From Pectobacterium versatile (GTDB lineage Bacteria; Pseudomonadota; Gammaproteobacteria; Enterobacterales; Enterobacteriaceae), in the NCBI RefSeq assembly GCF_020166435.1, contig NZ_JAINZP010000001.1, positions 124,001 through 188,000 of the forward strand: DNA of 64,000 bases, given 5' to 3'. Made by a program: the position numbers and the translations under genes. Positions 55,751 through 64,000 of this stretch are shown here, piece after piece. How positions within the stretch are numbered: the first letter of the stretch is position 1; the number at the start of each line of letters is the position of its first letter. The notes under the pieces were generated by a model, which was given only the letters and a program-made list of their open reading frames with translations, had not been told where the DNA came from and made no database searches.

Positions 55751-56860
55751 ATGCTCAGGCTCAAACCTGCCACCTTTGCTGTTTGCCTGTTGCCGCTTGC
55801 CCTTATGGCCTGCGGCGACCCTTCCGACGTAGACGATCCTCGCAGTCAACCTCCACGGGTAAGGGCTGCAACCGTGGTCAGTGCTGTCGATACCTCTCGC
55901 GCCTTCACCGGTGTTGTTGTCGCACGAATTCAAAGCGACCTCGGTTTTAGAGTACAAGGCAAAATCTTTGAACGTCTGGTCGATACTGGGCAGACCGTTA
56001 AACGCGGCCAGCCATTGATGCGCCTAGATCCTGTTGACCTGAGTCTGCAAGCGCAAGCTCAGCAACAGGCTGTCGCAGCCGCACGAGCTCGTGCCAGACA
56101 GACTGCTGCTGATGAGGCCCGTTACCGCGGTCTGGTCGCTGGGGGCGCAGTTTCTGCATCGGCCTATGACCAGATAAAGGCTACCGCGGATACGGCCAAA
56201 GCAGAACTGAGTGCTGCCCAGGCGCAGGCAAATGTGGCGCAAAATGCGACGGGCTATGCTGTGCTGCTTGCTGATGCTGACGGCGTAATAATGGGTACAT
56301 TGGCAGAGCCTGGTCAGGTTGTCAGCGCGGGGCAACCTGTGGTCAGGCTGGCGAGAGCAGGGCAGCGTGAGGCCATCGTGCAGTTGCCTGAAACGTTACG
56401 GCCTGTTGTCGGAAGCGAGGCTCAGGCCACGCTGTACGGTACGGGCAAGCAATTCGTTCCTGCGACACTGCGCCTGCTCTCCGATGCGGCTGATCCTGTA
56501 ACTCGAACTTTCGAGGCCAGATATGTGCTTGAGGGTGCACTGGCGAGCGCGCCGCTCGGGTCCACCGTTACGCTCCATATTGCAGACGATAAACTACCAG
56601 GCCAGATGCTACAGGTGCCTTTAGCGGCAATTTATGATTCGGGAAAAGGGCCGGGTGTCTGGAGTATTTCAGGTGAACCAGCCAAAGTATCATGGCAACC
56701 TGTTCAGATGTCTGGCCTTAGCGATGATATGGCAAGAGTGACCGGAAATCTTAAACCGGGGGAGCAGGTCGTCGCCTTGGGAGCGCACTTGCTGCACGAC
56801 GGCGAGGCGGTTCAAGTGATTGAACAGCGCGATGCCAGCGTCGCTGGGAGCCAGCCATGA
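55751..56860 (+). CDS. RND efflux periplasmic adaptor (MFP), lipoprotein
   Basis: A 369-residue adaptor with lipobox LMAC (Cys ~21). Lipoyl halves: SDLGFRVQGKIFERLVDTGQTV and ADGVIMGTLAEPGQVVSAGQ. The helical hairpin is alanine/glutamine-rich (residues ~95-155). AAGGTAA gives a good ribosome site. Overlaps the RND gene by four bases (ATGA). Confidence 0.93.
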   Translation: MLRLKPATFAVCLLPLALMACGDPSDVDDPRSQPPRVRAATVVSAVDTSRAFTGVVVARIQSDLGFRVQGKIFERLVDTGQTVKRGQPLMRLDPVDLSLQAQAQQQAVAAARARARQTAADEARYRGLVAGGAVSASAYDQIKATADTAKAELSAAQAQANVAQNATGYAVLLADADGVIMGTLAEPGQVVSAGQPVVRLARAGQREAIVQLPETLRPVVGSEAQATLYGTGKQFVPATLRLLSDAADPVTRTFEARYVLEGALASAPLGSTVTLHIADDKLPGQMLQVPLAAIYDSGKGPGVWSISGEPAKVSWQPVQMSGLSDDMARVTGNLKPGEQVVALGAHLLHDGEAVQVIEQRDASVAGSQP

Positions 56861-59800
56861 GCGAGGGAAGATTTAATCTTTCGGCGCTTGCTGTCCGCGA
56901 GCGCTCCATCACGCTGTTTCTTATTATCCTGATTACCGTCGCTGGCATTCTCTCGTTTTTTGAACTGGGACGGGCAGAAGATCCCCCGTTCACGGTCAAG
57001 CAGATAACGATTGTTTCTGCCTGGCCGGGGGCGACGGCTCAGGAAATGCAGGATCAGGTGGCCGAGCCGCTAGAAAAACGCATGCAGGAACTCAAGTGGT
57101 ATGATCGCAGTGAGACCTACACGCGCCCCGGACTGGCTTTTACCATGCTGTCATTACAGGACGGTACACCGCCTTCACAGGTGCCAGAGGAATTTTATCA
57201 GGTGCGCAAGAAGCTCGGTGATGAGGCCAAAAACCTGCCAACTGGCGTCATCGGCCCGATGGTTAATGATGAATTCTCCGACGTGACTTTTGCACTTTTT
57301 GCGTTGAAGGCAAAAGGGGAGCCGCAGCGCCTGCTGGTCCGCGATGCTGAAAAGTTGCGTCAGCGTCTGCTGCATGTTCCTGGCGTGAAAAAGGTCAATA
57401 TTATCGGTGAGCAGCCTGAACGCATTTTTGTTTCGTTCTCGCATGAGCGGCTGGCTACGCTGGGTATTTCTCCGCAGGATATTTTCTCCGCGCTGGACAG
57501 TCAAAATGTCCTGACGCCGGCTGGTTCGATTGACACCAACGGACCGCAGGTCTTCCTGCGACTGGATGGAGCTTTCGACAAACTGGATAAGATCCGCGAA
57601 ACGCCGATCGTTGTTCAGGGTAGGACACTGCAACTTTCGGATGTAGCAACCGTTGAACGTGGCTATGAAGATCCTGCGACCTTCCTGGTCCGCAATCAGG
57701 GTGAACCGGCGTTGTTGCTGGGTATTGTGATGCGTGAAGGATGGAACGGTCTGGATTTGGGGAAGGCACTGGATGCCGAGACAGCCAAAATCAATGAAAG
57801 CATGCCTCTTGGTATGACATTTGTGAAAGTCACCGATCAGTCTGTGAATATCAGTTCGTCCGTTGACGAGTTCATGATCAAATTTTTCGTTGCGTTGCTT
57901 GTGGTGCTGGTGGTCTGTTTTGTGAGCATGGGTTGGCGCGTGGGGGTAGTGGTCGCGGCGGCTGTGCCGTTGACGCTGGCTATCGTCTTTCTGGTCATGG
58001 AAGCATCTGGTAAAAATTTCGACCGTATTACCCTAGGCTCATTAATCCTGGCCCTTGGATTGCTAGTGGATGACGCCATCATCGCTATCGAAATGATGGT
58101 GGTGAAGATGGAGGAGGGCTACGACCGTATTAAAGCCTCGGCCTATGCCTGGAGCCACACGGCGGCACCGATGCTGGCAGGCACGCTGGTGACGGCAGTT
58201 GGTTTTATGCCCAACGGTTTCGCGCAATCCACTGCTGGCGAATACACCAGCAACATGTTCTGGATTGTGGGTATCGCCCTGATTGCTTCATGGATCGTGG
58301 CAGTGGTGTTTACGCCTTATCTGGGCGTGAAAATGCTGCCGAATATCAAAACGGTTGAGGGGGGGCACGCGGCGATCTACAACACGCGTCATTACAACCG
58401 CTTTCGTCGGGTACTGATGCACGTCATCGCCCGTAAGTGGGGAGTAGCAGGCACGGTGGTTGCCGTTTTTGTCGTCGCGATCTTGGGCATGGGGCTGGTG
58501 AAAAAACAATTTTTCCCGACCTCCGATCGCCCAGAGGTGCTGGTAGAAATCCAGATGCCCTATGGCACCTCAATTGAGCAAACCAGCGCCGCAACGGCGA
58601 AGGTCGAAGCTTGGCTGGCAAAGCAAAAGGAAGCCAGGATCGTGACGTCCTACATTGGACAGGGAGCACCACGCTTCTTCCTAGCAATGTCACCTGAATT
58701 GCCCGATCCGTCGTTCGCCAAGATCGTGGTGCTCGCGGGCAATGACAAGGAACGGGAAGTCCTCAAGTTACGCCTGCGCCGGGCGGCGGCCGACGGGTTG
58801 GCACCCGAAGCGCAGGTACGTGCCACCCAGATCGTGTTTGGCCCTCCTTCGCCATATCCCGTGGCCTACCGTGTCATGGGGCCAGACCCAGACAAGCTGC
58901 GTGCGATTGCAAATGAAGTTGAGAGCGTGATGCAGGCCAGCCCGATGATGAGGACTGTCAATACCGACTGGGGCACGCGGGTGCCGGCGCTGCATTTCAC
59001 GCTCAATCAGGACCGACTTCAGGCGGTGGGGCTGACATCAAGTACTGTCGCACAACAGCTTCAGTTCCTGCTTTCAGGCGTTCCGATCACCTCTGTGCGT
59101 GAAGATATTCGTTCGGTACAGGTCATGGCGCGCGCAGCGGGGGATATCCGGCTTGATCCGGCAAAAATAGCCGGCTTTACCTTAGTGGGATCTTCCAGCC
59201 AGCGGATTCCGCTATCTCAGATAGGGGAAGTTGAGGTGCAAATGGAAGATCCTATTCTGCGTCGTCGCGATCGTACGCCGACGATTACCGTGCGGGGGGA
59301 CATTGCCGAAAACCTGCAACCGCCAGATGTTTCCACAGCAATCATGAAGGCGTTGCAGCCGGTCATCGATAAGCTTCCGGCTGGTTACCGCATTGAACAG
59401 GCTGGCTCGATTGAAGAATCCGAGAAAGCGACTCAGGCGATGGCACCGCTGTTCCCTATCATGATTGCCATAACGTTAATGATCATCATCCTACAGGTGC
59501 GTTCGATGTCGGCGATGGTGATGGTCTTCCTCACCGCGCCACTGGGGCTGATTGGGGTAGTGCCAACGCTTCTACTCTTCAACCAGCCGTTTGGCATCAA
59601 TGCGCTGGTGGGATTAATTGCGCTGTCGGGTATCCTGATGCGTAACACCCTGATCCTGATAGGGCAGATCCATCACAACGAGCAGGAGGGGCTGGCGCCA
59701 TTCGATGCAGTGGTGGAGGCGACGGTACAGCGAGCCAGGCCCGTTCTGCTCACCGCGATGGCCGCGATTCTGGCGTTTATTCCGCTGACGCACTCGGTGT

Positions 59801-59946
59801 TCTGGGGCACGCTGGCTTATACCCTGATTGGTGGAACGTTTGGTGGCACCATTATCACGCTAGTATTCCTGCCTGCGATGTATGCCATCTGGTTCAAAAT
59901 ACGTCCTGAGAATCAGCAGCAGAGCGAAAGGGAAGCATCGGCGTAA
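56857..59946 (+). CDS. RND efflux pump, inner-membrane transporter
   Basis: A 1029-residue RND exporter with the usual twelve helices and two porter/docking loops. Key features: PPFTVKQITIVSAWPGATA, the proton-relay aspartates GLLVDDAIIAIEMM in TM4, and the C-terminal mirror segment GILMRNTLILIGQIHHNE. Similar in length and class to the pump at 37.9 kb, but a separate lineage by sequence. Regulated by the TetR gene just upstream. Its outer-membrane partner is only represented by the broken gene at 54.6-55.0 kb. Confidence 0.95.
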   Translation: MSEGRFNLSALAVRERSITLFLIILITVAGILSFFELGRAEDPPFTVKQITIVSAWPGATAQEMQDQVAEPLEKRMQELKWYDRSETYTRPGLAFTMLSLQDGTPPSQVPEEFYQVRKKLGDEAKNLPTGVIGPMVNDEFSDVTFALFALKAKGEPQRLLVRDAEKLRQRLLHVPGVKKVNIIGEQPERIFVSFSHERLATLGISPQDIFSALDSQNVLTPAGSIDTNGPQVFLRLDGAFDKLDKIRETPIVVQGRTLQLSDVATVERGYEDPATFLVRNQGEPALLLGIVMREGWNGLDLGKALDAETAKINESMPLGMTFVKVTDQSVNISSSVDEFMIKFFVALLVVLVVCFVSMGWRVGVVVAAAVPLTLAIVFLVMEASGKNFDRITLGSLILALGLLVDDAIIAIEMMVVKMEEGYDRIKASAYAWSHTAAPMLAGTLVTAVGFMPNGFAQSTAGEYTSNMFWIVGIALIASWIVAVVFTPYLGVKMLPNIKTVEGGHAAIYNTRHYNRFRRVLMHVIARKWGVAGTVVAVFVVAILGMGLVKKQFFPTSDRPEVLVEIQMPYGTSIEQTSAATAKVEAWLAKQKEARIVTSYIGQGAPRFFLAMSPELPDPSFAKIVVLAGNDKEREVLKLRLRRAAADGLAPEAQVRATQIVFGPPSPYPVAYRVMGPDPDKLRAIANEVESVMQASPMMRTVNTDWGTRVPALHFTLNQDRLQAVGLTSSTVAQQLQFLLSGVPITSVREDIRSVQVMARAAGDIRLDPAKIAGFTLVGSSSQRIPLSQIGEVEVQMEDPILRRRDRTPTITVRGDIAENLQPPDVSTAIMKALQPVIDKLPAGYRIEQAGSIEESEKATQAMAPLFPIMIAITLMIIILQVRSMSAMVMVFLTAPLGLIGVVPTLLLFNQPFGINALVGLIALSGILMRNTLILIGQIHHNEQEGLAPFDAVVEATVQRARPVLLTAMAAILAFIPLTHSVFWGTLAYTLIGGTFGGTIITLVFLPAMYAIWFKIRPENQQQSEREASA

Positions 59947-60064
59947 GCCTATTCGGGGTGAGAATGACTGAGTGCGTTTTTGCCGTTTAGTCTCACCACA
60001 GGCCATTGTCATTGGGCGGTGGTTTGTGGTTTTTCCAGCATCGACTGAGAAATTAAGGAACCCG

Positions 60065-60184
60065 ATGATGACTTCCACAACTCAAAAGCGAACAGTCGTA
60101 GCCTCTTGCAGCAGGTGTGCTTTCGCTATGCCAGATAAGAGAAGCATTTTTCCATCAGTATTTTTCGATGAGATTTTTCCATGA
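60065..60184 (+). CDS. Leader frame (39 codons) overlapping the MFS start
   Basis: ATG 60065 follows TAAGGA (60054-60059) with five-base spacing and runs to a TGA that overlaps the MFS ATG as ATGA at 60181. The product ends MPDKRSIFPSVFFDEIFP and has a Cys pair SCSRC. The downstream start itself has almost no ribosome site, so coupled translation seems needed. This could be a regulatory leader peptide or a chance frame. Confidence 0.5.
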   Translation: MMTSTTQKRTVVASCSRCAFAMPDKRSIFPSVFFDEIFP

Positions 60185-61437
60185 ATACGCGAAGCCTCTC
60201 TGAGGAGGTCAAGGCGGGTGACCAATCCGGTGAGAATCCGCGATTAACCGGAAAAATCATCGCGTTACTGGCAGGACTGTCGGCCATCAGCATACTGTCC
60301 ACTAACATTATTCTTCCCGCATTTCCAGATATCGGGGATCAGTTGGGGGTATCTTCTCGCGAGCTAGGTCTTACCCTCTCCAGTTTTTTTATTACCTTCG
60401 CGCTGGCTCAATTGGTGGTCGGCCCGTTGGCTGATCGTTATGGGCGTAAGAAACTTGTGTTAGGGGGACTCTCAATATTCATTGTGGGTACAGTAGTCGG
60501 CGGACTTGCCGACTCACTCGAAACGCTTATTGCCGGACGTGTCATCCAGGCGCTAGGTGTGTGCGCCTCTGCGGTTTTAGCCCGTGCCATTGCGCGTGAT
60601 TTGTTTGAGGGAGAAACATTGGCGCGTGCACTATCACTGACCATGATTGCGACAGCCGCTGCCCCCGGTTTTTCTCCATTATTGGGCAGCGTACTGGCAA
60701 CTACGCTGGGTTGGCGAGCGATCTTCATTACGGTGGGCTTGTCTGCCTTCGCTGTCGCCGTATTCTATGTCAATACATTGGGAGAAACGCATCCTGCTGA
60801 ACGGCGTGCTCCACATTCAATTCCAAGCGTGATAGTTGCATATGGCAAGCTGGTCGTGGATGGGCGATTTATCCTTCCGGCACTGTCGATGAGTTTGTTG
60901 ATGAGTGGTTTGTTTGCGTCATTCGGCGCTGCACCTGCCATCCTGATGAGTGGGATAGGCTTGTCATCATTACAAGCTGGGCTGTACTTTGCCTCCACCG
61001 TATTCGTGGTCTTTGCCGCAGGGATGGCGGCACCTCGACTGGCACACCGCTATGGCGCGCAAGCCATTACCTCTGGAGGCATCCTCACGGCTTTACTCGG
61101 CGGTTGCCTGCTGTTGGTTGGGCCGGAAGATCCCAGTCTGGGTTGGTATACCTTGTCCATGATTATGTTCCTCTGGGGCATGGGGCTGGCCAATCCATTG
61201 GGAACAGCGATGACTATGGGCCCCTTTGGAAAACAGGCCGGACTCGCATCCGCTTTGCTTGGTTTTCTTACGATGGGGGCGGCAGCAATCACAACTTGGC
61301 TCGGCTCTGTGCTGACGTTCCCCGCAGTCACATCGCTAGGGGGCATGCAAACAACGGCCTGTCTGATAGCACTGTTGCTGTTTTTATTACGAGGCAAACG
61401 AGCCGCGTCGTCCCCTACAAAAATCGCAAGTTCCTGA
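60181..61437 (+). CDS. MFS multidrug efflux transporter (Bcr/CflA family)
   Basis: A 418-residue twelve-helix drug:H+ antiporter of DHA1 type. Conserved MFS loop motif GPLADRYGRKKLVLGG (helix 2-3) and the helix-4 region RVIQALGVCASAVLARAIARD typical of Bcr/CflA proteins. The first helix begins at residue ~25 after a hydrophilic, glutamate-rich N-terminus. It confers export of drugs in other members of the family; the actual substrate here is unknown. The start overlaps the leader frame. The RND stop lies 234 bases upstream, with a GGTGAGA/TCTCACC hairpin. Confidence 0.92.
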   Translation: MNTRSLSEEVKAGDQSGENPRLTGKIIALLAGLSAISILSTNIILPAFPDIGDQLGVSSRELGLTLSSFFITFALAQLVVGPLADRYGRKKLVLGGLSIFIVGTVVGGLADSLETLIAGRVIQALGVCASAVLARAIARDLFEGETLARALSLTMIATAAAPGFSPLLGSVLATTLGWRAIFITVGLSAFAVAVFYVNTLGETHPAERRAPHSIPSVIVAYGKLVVDGRFILPALSMSLLMSGLFASFGAAPAILMSGIGLSSLQAGLYFASTVFVVFAAGMAAPRLAHRYGAQAITSGGILTALLGGCLLLVGPEDPSLGWYTLSMIMFLWGMGLANPLGTAMTMGPFGKQAGLASALLGFLTMGAAAITTWLGSVLTFPAVTSLGGMQTTACLIALLLFLLRGKRAASSPTKIASS

Positions 61438-61551
61438 AGGCACGCTATCGGTACAAAATCGGGGAATGCAGCAATATCACTACTATTTCCTTTAGTATAA
61501 AAGAGTCCGACCGTAAGATATTTTTGCGTTTCTAAGTGGTCTTCAGTGCTA

Positions 61552-61723
61552 TCAGGCCGTTCCATCATTGAGCAATGGCACTTTGCCCGTCGGCGAAAGT
61601 GCCACAAACTCATCTGGCTTATCTGGTTCGTCAGCGAGATCGACGTCGATACTCTTAAAGGGGACATTCTTTTCCAGTAGCACAATCGCCGCTCGCTGAG
61701 CGAATGGAATTAATGCGACCGTG
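61552..61723 (-). pseudogene. Glutathione S-transferase N-domain fragment
   Basis: On the minus strand, starting immediately after the SDR stop, the frame reads VALIPFAQRAAIVLLEKNV and LSPTGKVPLLNDGTA and then stops. This is the thioredoxin-fold N-domain of a glutathione S-transferase, without the first ~14 residues, without the glutathione Ser/Cys start segment and without the C-terminal domain. It is thus a relic. The rest of the gap 61438-61551 holds nothing clear. Confidence 0.7.
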
Positions 61724-61724
61724 T

Positions 61725-62483
61725 TTACAACAGTTGGCCACCTGAAATGTCAAAAGTCGTCCCGTTAGCCCATGCCATGTCATCGGACAGGATAGCGGCT
61801 ACTGCTCCACCTACATCGTCCGGTAGACCCACACGGCCTAGTGCGATTCCCTGAGCAACCCAGGCGTTCACATCCTCATTATCTCTTACTGCGCCCCCGC
61901 CAAAATCGGTTGCGATGGCGCCAGGGGCGATCGCATTCACCCGAATTTGGCGCGAGCCAAGCTCTACCGCCAGGTAACGAGTCAGAACCTCTACTGCTGC
62001 CTTCACCGCTGCATAAATGCTGTATCCCGGCAAAGTAAAGCGCACGAAACCGGACGAAACGTTCAGGATACGACCGCCGTCTTCCACAAGTGGTAACAGC
62101 TTCTGAGTCAGAAAAATCGGCCCCTGAAGGTGCGTGTTGACCAGTGAGGTAAACTGTTCCTCGGTCGCATCAACAAAGTTTGAAAAGAGTCCATTACCTG
62201 CATTGTTGACGAGGAAGTTGAAGCGTTCGCGGCCGAAGTCGGCCATCAGTGTTTCAGCCACGACATTTAAAAAAGCCGGATAGCTGGCGGTATCGGTGAT
62301 GTCGAGTGGCAGCATCGCGGCTTTGCCACCCAGAGCTTCAATCTCTTTTTTCAGCGTATCTGCTTCTACCGCGCCGCTACGATAGGTACCGATGATGTGT
62401 ACGCCACGTTTGGCGAGGTGAAGAGCCATGTTGCGGCCAAGGCCACGGCTGGCGCCAGTGATGAGTACGATGTTGTTGGTCAT
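61725..62483 (-). CDS. Short-chain dehydrogenase/reductase (SDR)
   Basis: A 252-residue NAD(P)-dependent oxidoreductase. Cofactor motif TGASRGLG, catalytic tetrad Asn (NNAG at 93-96), Ser144 (NVSSG), Tyr157 and Lys161 (YAAVK), and the C-terminal WANGTTFDISGGQLL. The dinucleotide-binding loop with Arg (YRSG) hints at NADPH preference. It is divergent from an AraC regulator and likely its target. Substrate unknown. Confidence 0.93.
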   Translation of the reverse strand: MTNNIVLITGASRGLGRNMALHLAKRGVHIIGTYRSGAVEADTLKKEIEALGGKAAMLPLDITDTASYPAFLNVVAETLMADFGRERFNFLVNNAGNGLFSNFVDATEEQFTSLVNTHLQGPIFLTQKLLPLVEDGGRILNVSSGFVRFTLPGYSIYAAVKAAVEVLTRYLAVELGSRQIRVNAIAPGAIATDFGGGAVRDNEDVNAWVAQGIALGRVGLPDDVGGAVAAILSDDMAWANGTTFDISGGQLL

Positions 62484-62539
62484 GGGCTGTCTCGCTTAGG
62501 TTATTAGGCGCACCTTTGGGTGCCTTCTTGACCTGCTCA

Positions 62540-62593
62540 TGATAGGCAATGACGGGTTTGTCACCTACGCCTGATAGGCTCAATTCATTGCCT
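62540..62593. promoter_or_regulatory. AraC-type operator candidate
   Basis: TGATAGGC occurs at 62540-62547 and again at 62572-62579, exactly 32 bp apart (three DNA turns). AGGCAATGA (62544-62552) and TCATTGCCT (62585-62593) form a longer inverted repeat. The sites lie between the divergent SDR and AraC genes. Confidence 0.6.
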
Positions 62594-62608
62594 GATTGTA
62601 TCAATCGT

Positions 62609-62637
62609 TTGGTGTGATGAAGGCGCGTGGGTATAAT
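62609..62637 (+). promoter_or_regulatory. Promoter of the AraC gene, implying a leaderless mRNA
   Basis: TTGGTG (62609-62614), 17-base spacer, TATAAT (62632-62637). The expected start of transcription is ~62644, the A of the gene's ATG. Confidence 0.7.
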
Positions 62638-62643
62638 CGATTT

Positions 62644-63543
62644 ATGAAGAACGATCTTACCCCACATCTTGCTATAGCCCTGCGCCATGCGCCAGTGGGG
62701 TTGACTGTCACACGGATTCCGCGTGTAGACCTTTGCGTCGGACAAGGCTCTACAGACAAGGCTCCATGCTTATATCGTTCGATGATTTGCTTCATCCTGC
62801 AAGGCTCTAAGCGCGTTGTGATCCATGACAATCTTCTGAGCTACGATAGTGAACACTATCTTATCAGCGCCCTTGACCTACCTTTGATCGGACAAATTTT
62901 TGACGATGGATGGGGGCAGCCTTACGTTGCGGTCTCGCTTGTGCTGGATCCGGCCATACTGGCGGAGTTAGCGGTGACTATGCCGCCAGTTCGCGAGCGC
63001 GAACAAAAAGGGATGGGTATCACAATAAATCCGATGACCGCTTCGCTCTGCGACACGTTACTCCGTTTATTATCATTGCTCGACACTCCTGATGATATCC
63101 CGATTCTTGGCCCCATGATCGAACGAGAATTGCTTTATCGCCTCTTGCAAGGGCCTCAGGGGCAACTTCTTCGTCAGATTGCCCAGCCTGATGGTGCACT
63201 GAGTCGCATCCGGCAAGCCGTTGCCTGGATCAGGGATCACTATAATATCCGACTTCGGATCGAGACGTTGTGTGAGGTAAGCGGTATGAGCCGGGCAAGC
63301 CTGCATCGCCATTTTCTTTCGATGACGGGTCTCAGCCCTGTCCAGTATCAGAAACAGCTTAGATTGCAGGAAGCTCGCCAGCTTTTGCTTGCTGGCGAGC
63401 ATCGGGCGTCTGACGTGGCGTTTGTCGTCGGCTATGAAAGCGCTTCACAGTTTAGTCGTGAATATCTGCGGCAATTTGGCGTATCGCCCATACGCGATGT
63501 GCGCCAGATAAGGCAGGCTATCTGTGCTTCACCAAGGATGTAA
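62644..63543 (+). CDS. AraC-family transcriptional activator
   Basis: A 299-residue regulator. The C-terminal ~100 residues are the double helix-turn-helix domain: IETLCEVSGMSRASLHRHFL then LLLAGEHRASDVAFVVGYES with FSREYLRQFG. The N-terminal ~190 residues form an AraC_N (cupin-like) ligand-binding domain (CFILQGSKRVVIHDNLLSYD). ATG 62644 is chosen because a near-perfect promoter lies directly upstream and would start the mRNA at this codon; frame starts at 62596 and 62617 would fall outside the transcript. Divergent from the SDR gene, which it probably activates. Confidence 0.9.
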   Translation: MKNDLTPHLAIALRHAPVGLTVTRIPRVDLCVGQGSTDKAPCLYRSMICFILQGSKRVVIHDNLLSYDSEHYLISALDLPLIGQIFDDGWGQPYVAVSLVLDPAILAELAVTMPPVREREQKGMGITINPMTASLCDTLLRLLSLLDTPDDIPILGPMIERELLYRLLQGPQGQLLRQIAQPDGALSRIRQAVAWIRDHYNIRLRIETLCEVSGMSRASLHRHFLSMTGLSPVQYQKQLRLQEARQLLLAGEHRASDVAFVVGYESASQFSREYLRQFGVSPIRDVRQIRQAICASPRM

Positions 63544-63575
63544 ACGAAAGACTGGTTTAATCATTGTCGGTTGGT

Positions 63576-63937
63576 TCAACGCCAATCATCCTGCGGCTGT
63601 CTTATGATGGTTAAAACAACGTCATGGTTATAGGTCCAAAGCCGCCGCGTTGCGAAATTTTGTACTTCGGCAGTAAGACTTGATGGTTTCTTGTAGGTAA
63701 TACTATGGCGCTGCAGCCACTTTTTTGTGCCGAGAATGCTGAAGCGGATAGCTCAGCGCTGTTCGACATAAGTCACAATATCGCAGGTATGACGAAACAG
63801 ATACAGAGATAAGTGATTGATTACGGTTTCTGTTTGATGTGCACAGAGCATGTTGTCAGATCCACCGTTTTCAGGTTTGAGTTTGCGGATGCTGACGTAA
63901 TCGTTGATATAATCATAAAACATCACGGCAATATGAA
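63576..63937 (-). pseudogene. IS630-family transposase remnant
   Basis: Minus-strand reading gives YINDYVSIRKLKPENGGSDN then VINHLSLYLFRHTCDIVTYV, matching the N-terminal winged-helix region of IS630-type transposases, followed after a frameshift by KKWLQRHSITYKKPSS. Stop codons and frameshifts show it is dead; the catalytic C-terminal half is absent. The rest of the window end (63938-64000) is not interpretable. This covers the 457-bp gene-free end. Confidence 0.6.
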
Positions 63938-64000
63938 AATCTTACCGAGGTGATGGTTGAATGTATTTACGGCGCATTAAATCAGGAAGTCATCCTGAGT

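Noticed and set aside
61050-61685. 211-codon minus-strand frame across the MFS 3' end
   Set aside because: Mostly antisense to the MFS gene; the real relic in this area is the GST fragment in another frame.

Overview
This window looks like chromosome of a soft-rot enterobacterium (Pectobacteriaceae, most likely Pectobacterium). The gene families, about 55% GC in the core genes, ERIC repeats, a DUF1456/YehS gene and an Enterobacterales-type assimilatory nitrate cluster all fit. The genus is an inference from gene content; no search was run. I saw no rRNA, tRNA or CRISPR array.

Layout. 1-4.8 kb: end of an assimilatory nitrate/nitrite operon (fused nitrite reductase, nitrate reductase, siroheme methyltransferase). 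4.9-7.1 kb: an Rpn-family nuclease, yehS and a lone acireductone dioxygenase gene (mtnD). 7.3-15.6 kb: a sugar ABC importer with two permeases and a PfkB kinase, facing a 2-hydroxyacid dehydrogenase plus FGGY kinase pair. An ERIC repeat lies between the two arms and supplies the last 21 codons of the PfkB kinase. 15.8-20.2 kb: ArsR regulator with a divergent old-yellow-enzyme gene, then a cystathionine beta-synthase/gamma-lyase pair flanked by a ~145-bp inverted repeat.

20.6-25.8 kb reads as an acquired segment: a probable N-acyl-homoserine lactonase with a divergent TetR gene and a perfect palindromic operator, a minimal tyrosine recombinase whose start site lies in a hairpin, a GNAT acetyltransferase with a divergent MocR-type regulator, and an insertion-sequence remnant. 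25.8-33.6 kb: a secreted MORN-like repeat protein, then a polar amino-acid ABC importer with a class-IV aminotransferase and an MmgE/PrpD-family enzyme. 33.9-41.0 kb: a two-component system divergent from an outer-membrane MipA gene and an RND efflux pair, with a tandem 12-bp repeat between them.

41.0-53.4 kb: an enolase-superfamily dehydratase, an alpha/beta hydrolase and an M20 peptidase on the minus strand. Across a second ERIC element, an M20D amidohydrolase leads a complete peptide/nickel-type ABC importer. A SulP transporter converges on its end. 53.4-64 kb is a second patchwork: AT-rich DNA with two small genes, a truncated ERIC end, a decayed outer-membrane efflux gene, a TetR-RND operon, a Bcr/CflA-type MFS pump preceded by a 39-codon leader frame, a glutathione-S-transferase fragment, an SDR gene with a divergent AraC regulator whose promoter implies a leaderless mRNA, and an IS630-type remnant.

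Strongest candidates for something new: the sugar importer/two-kinase/dehydrogenase locus beside mtnD, the lactonase in a probable quorum-sensing host, the start-codon hairpin of the recombinase, and the leader frame of the MFS pump.
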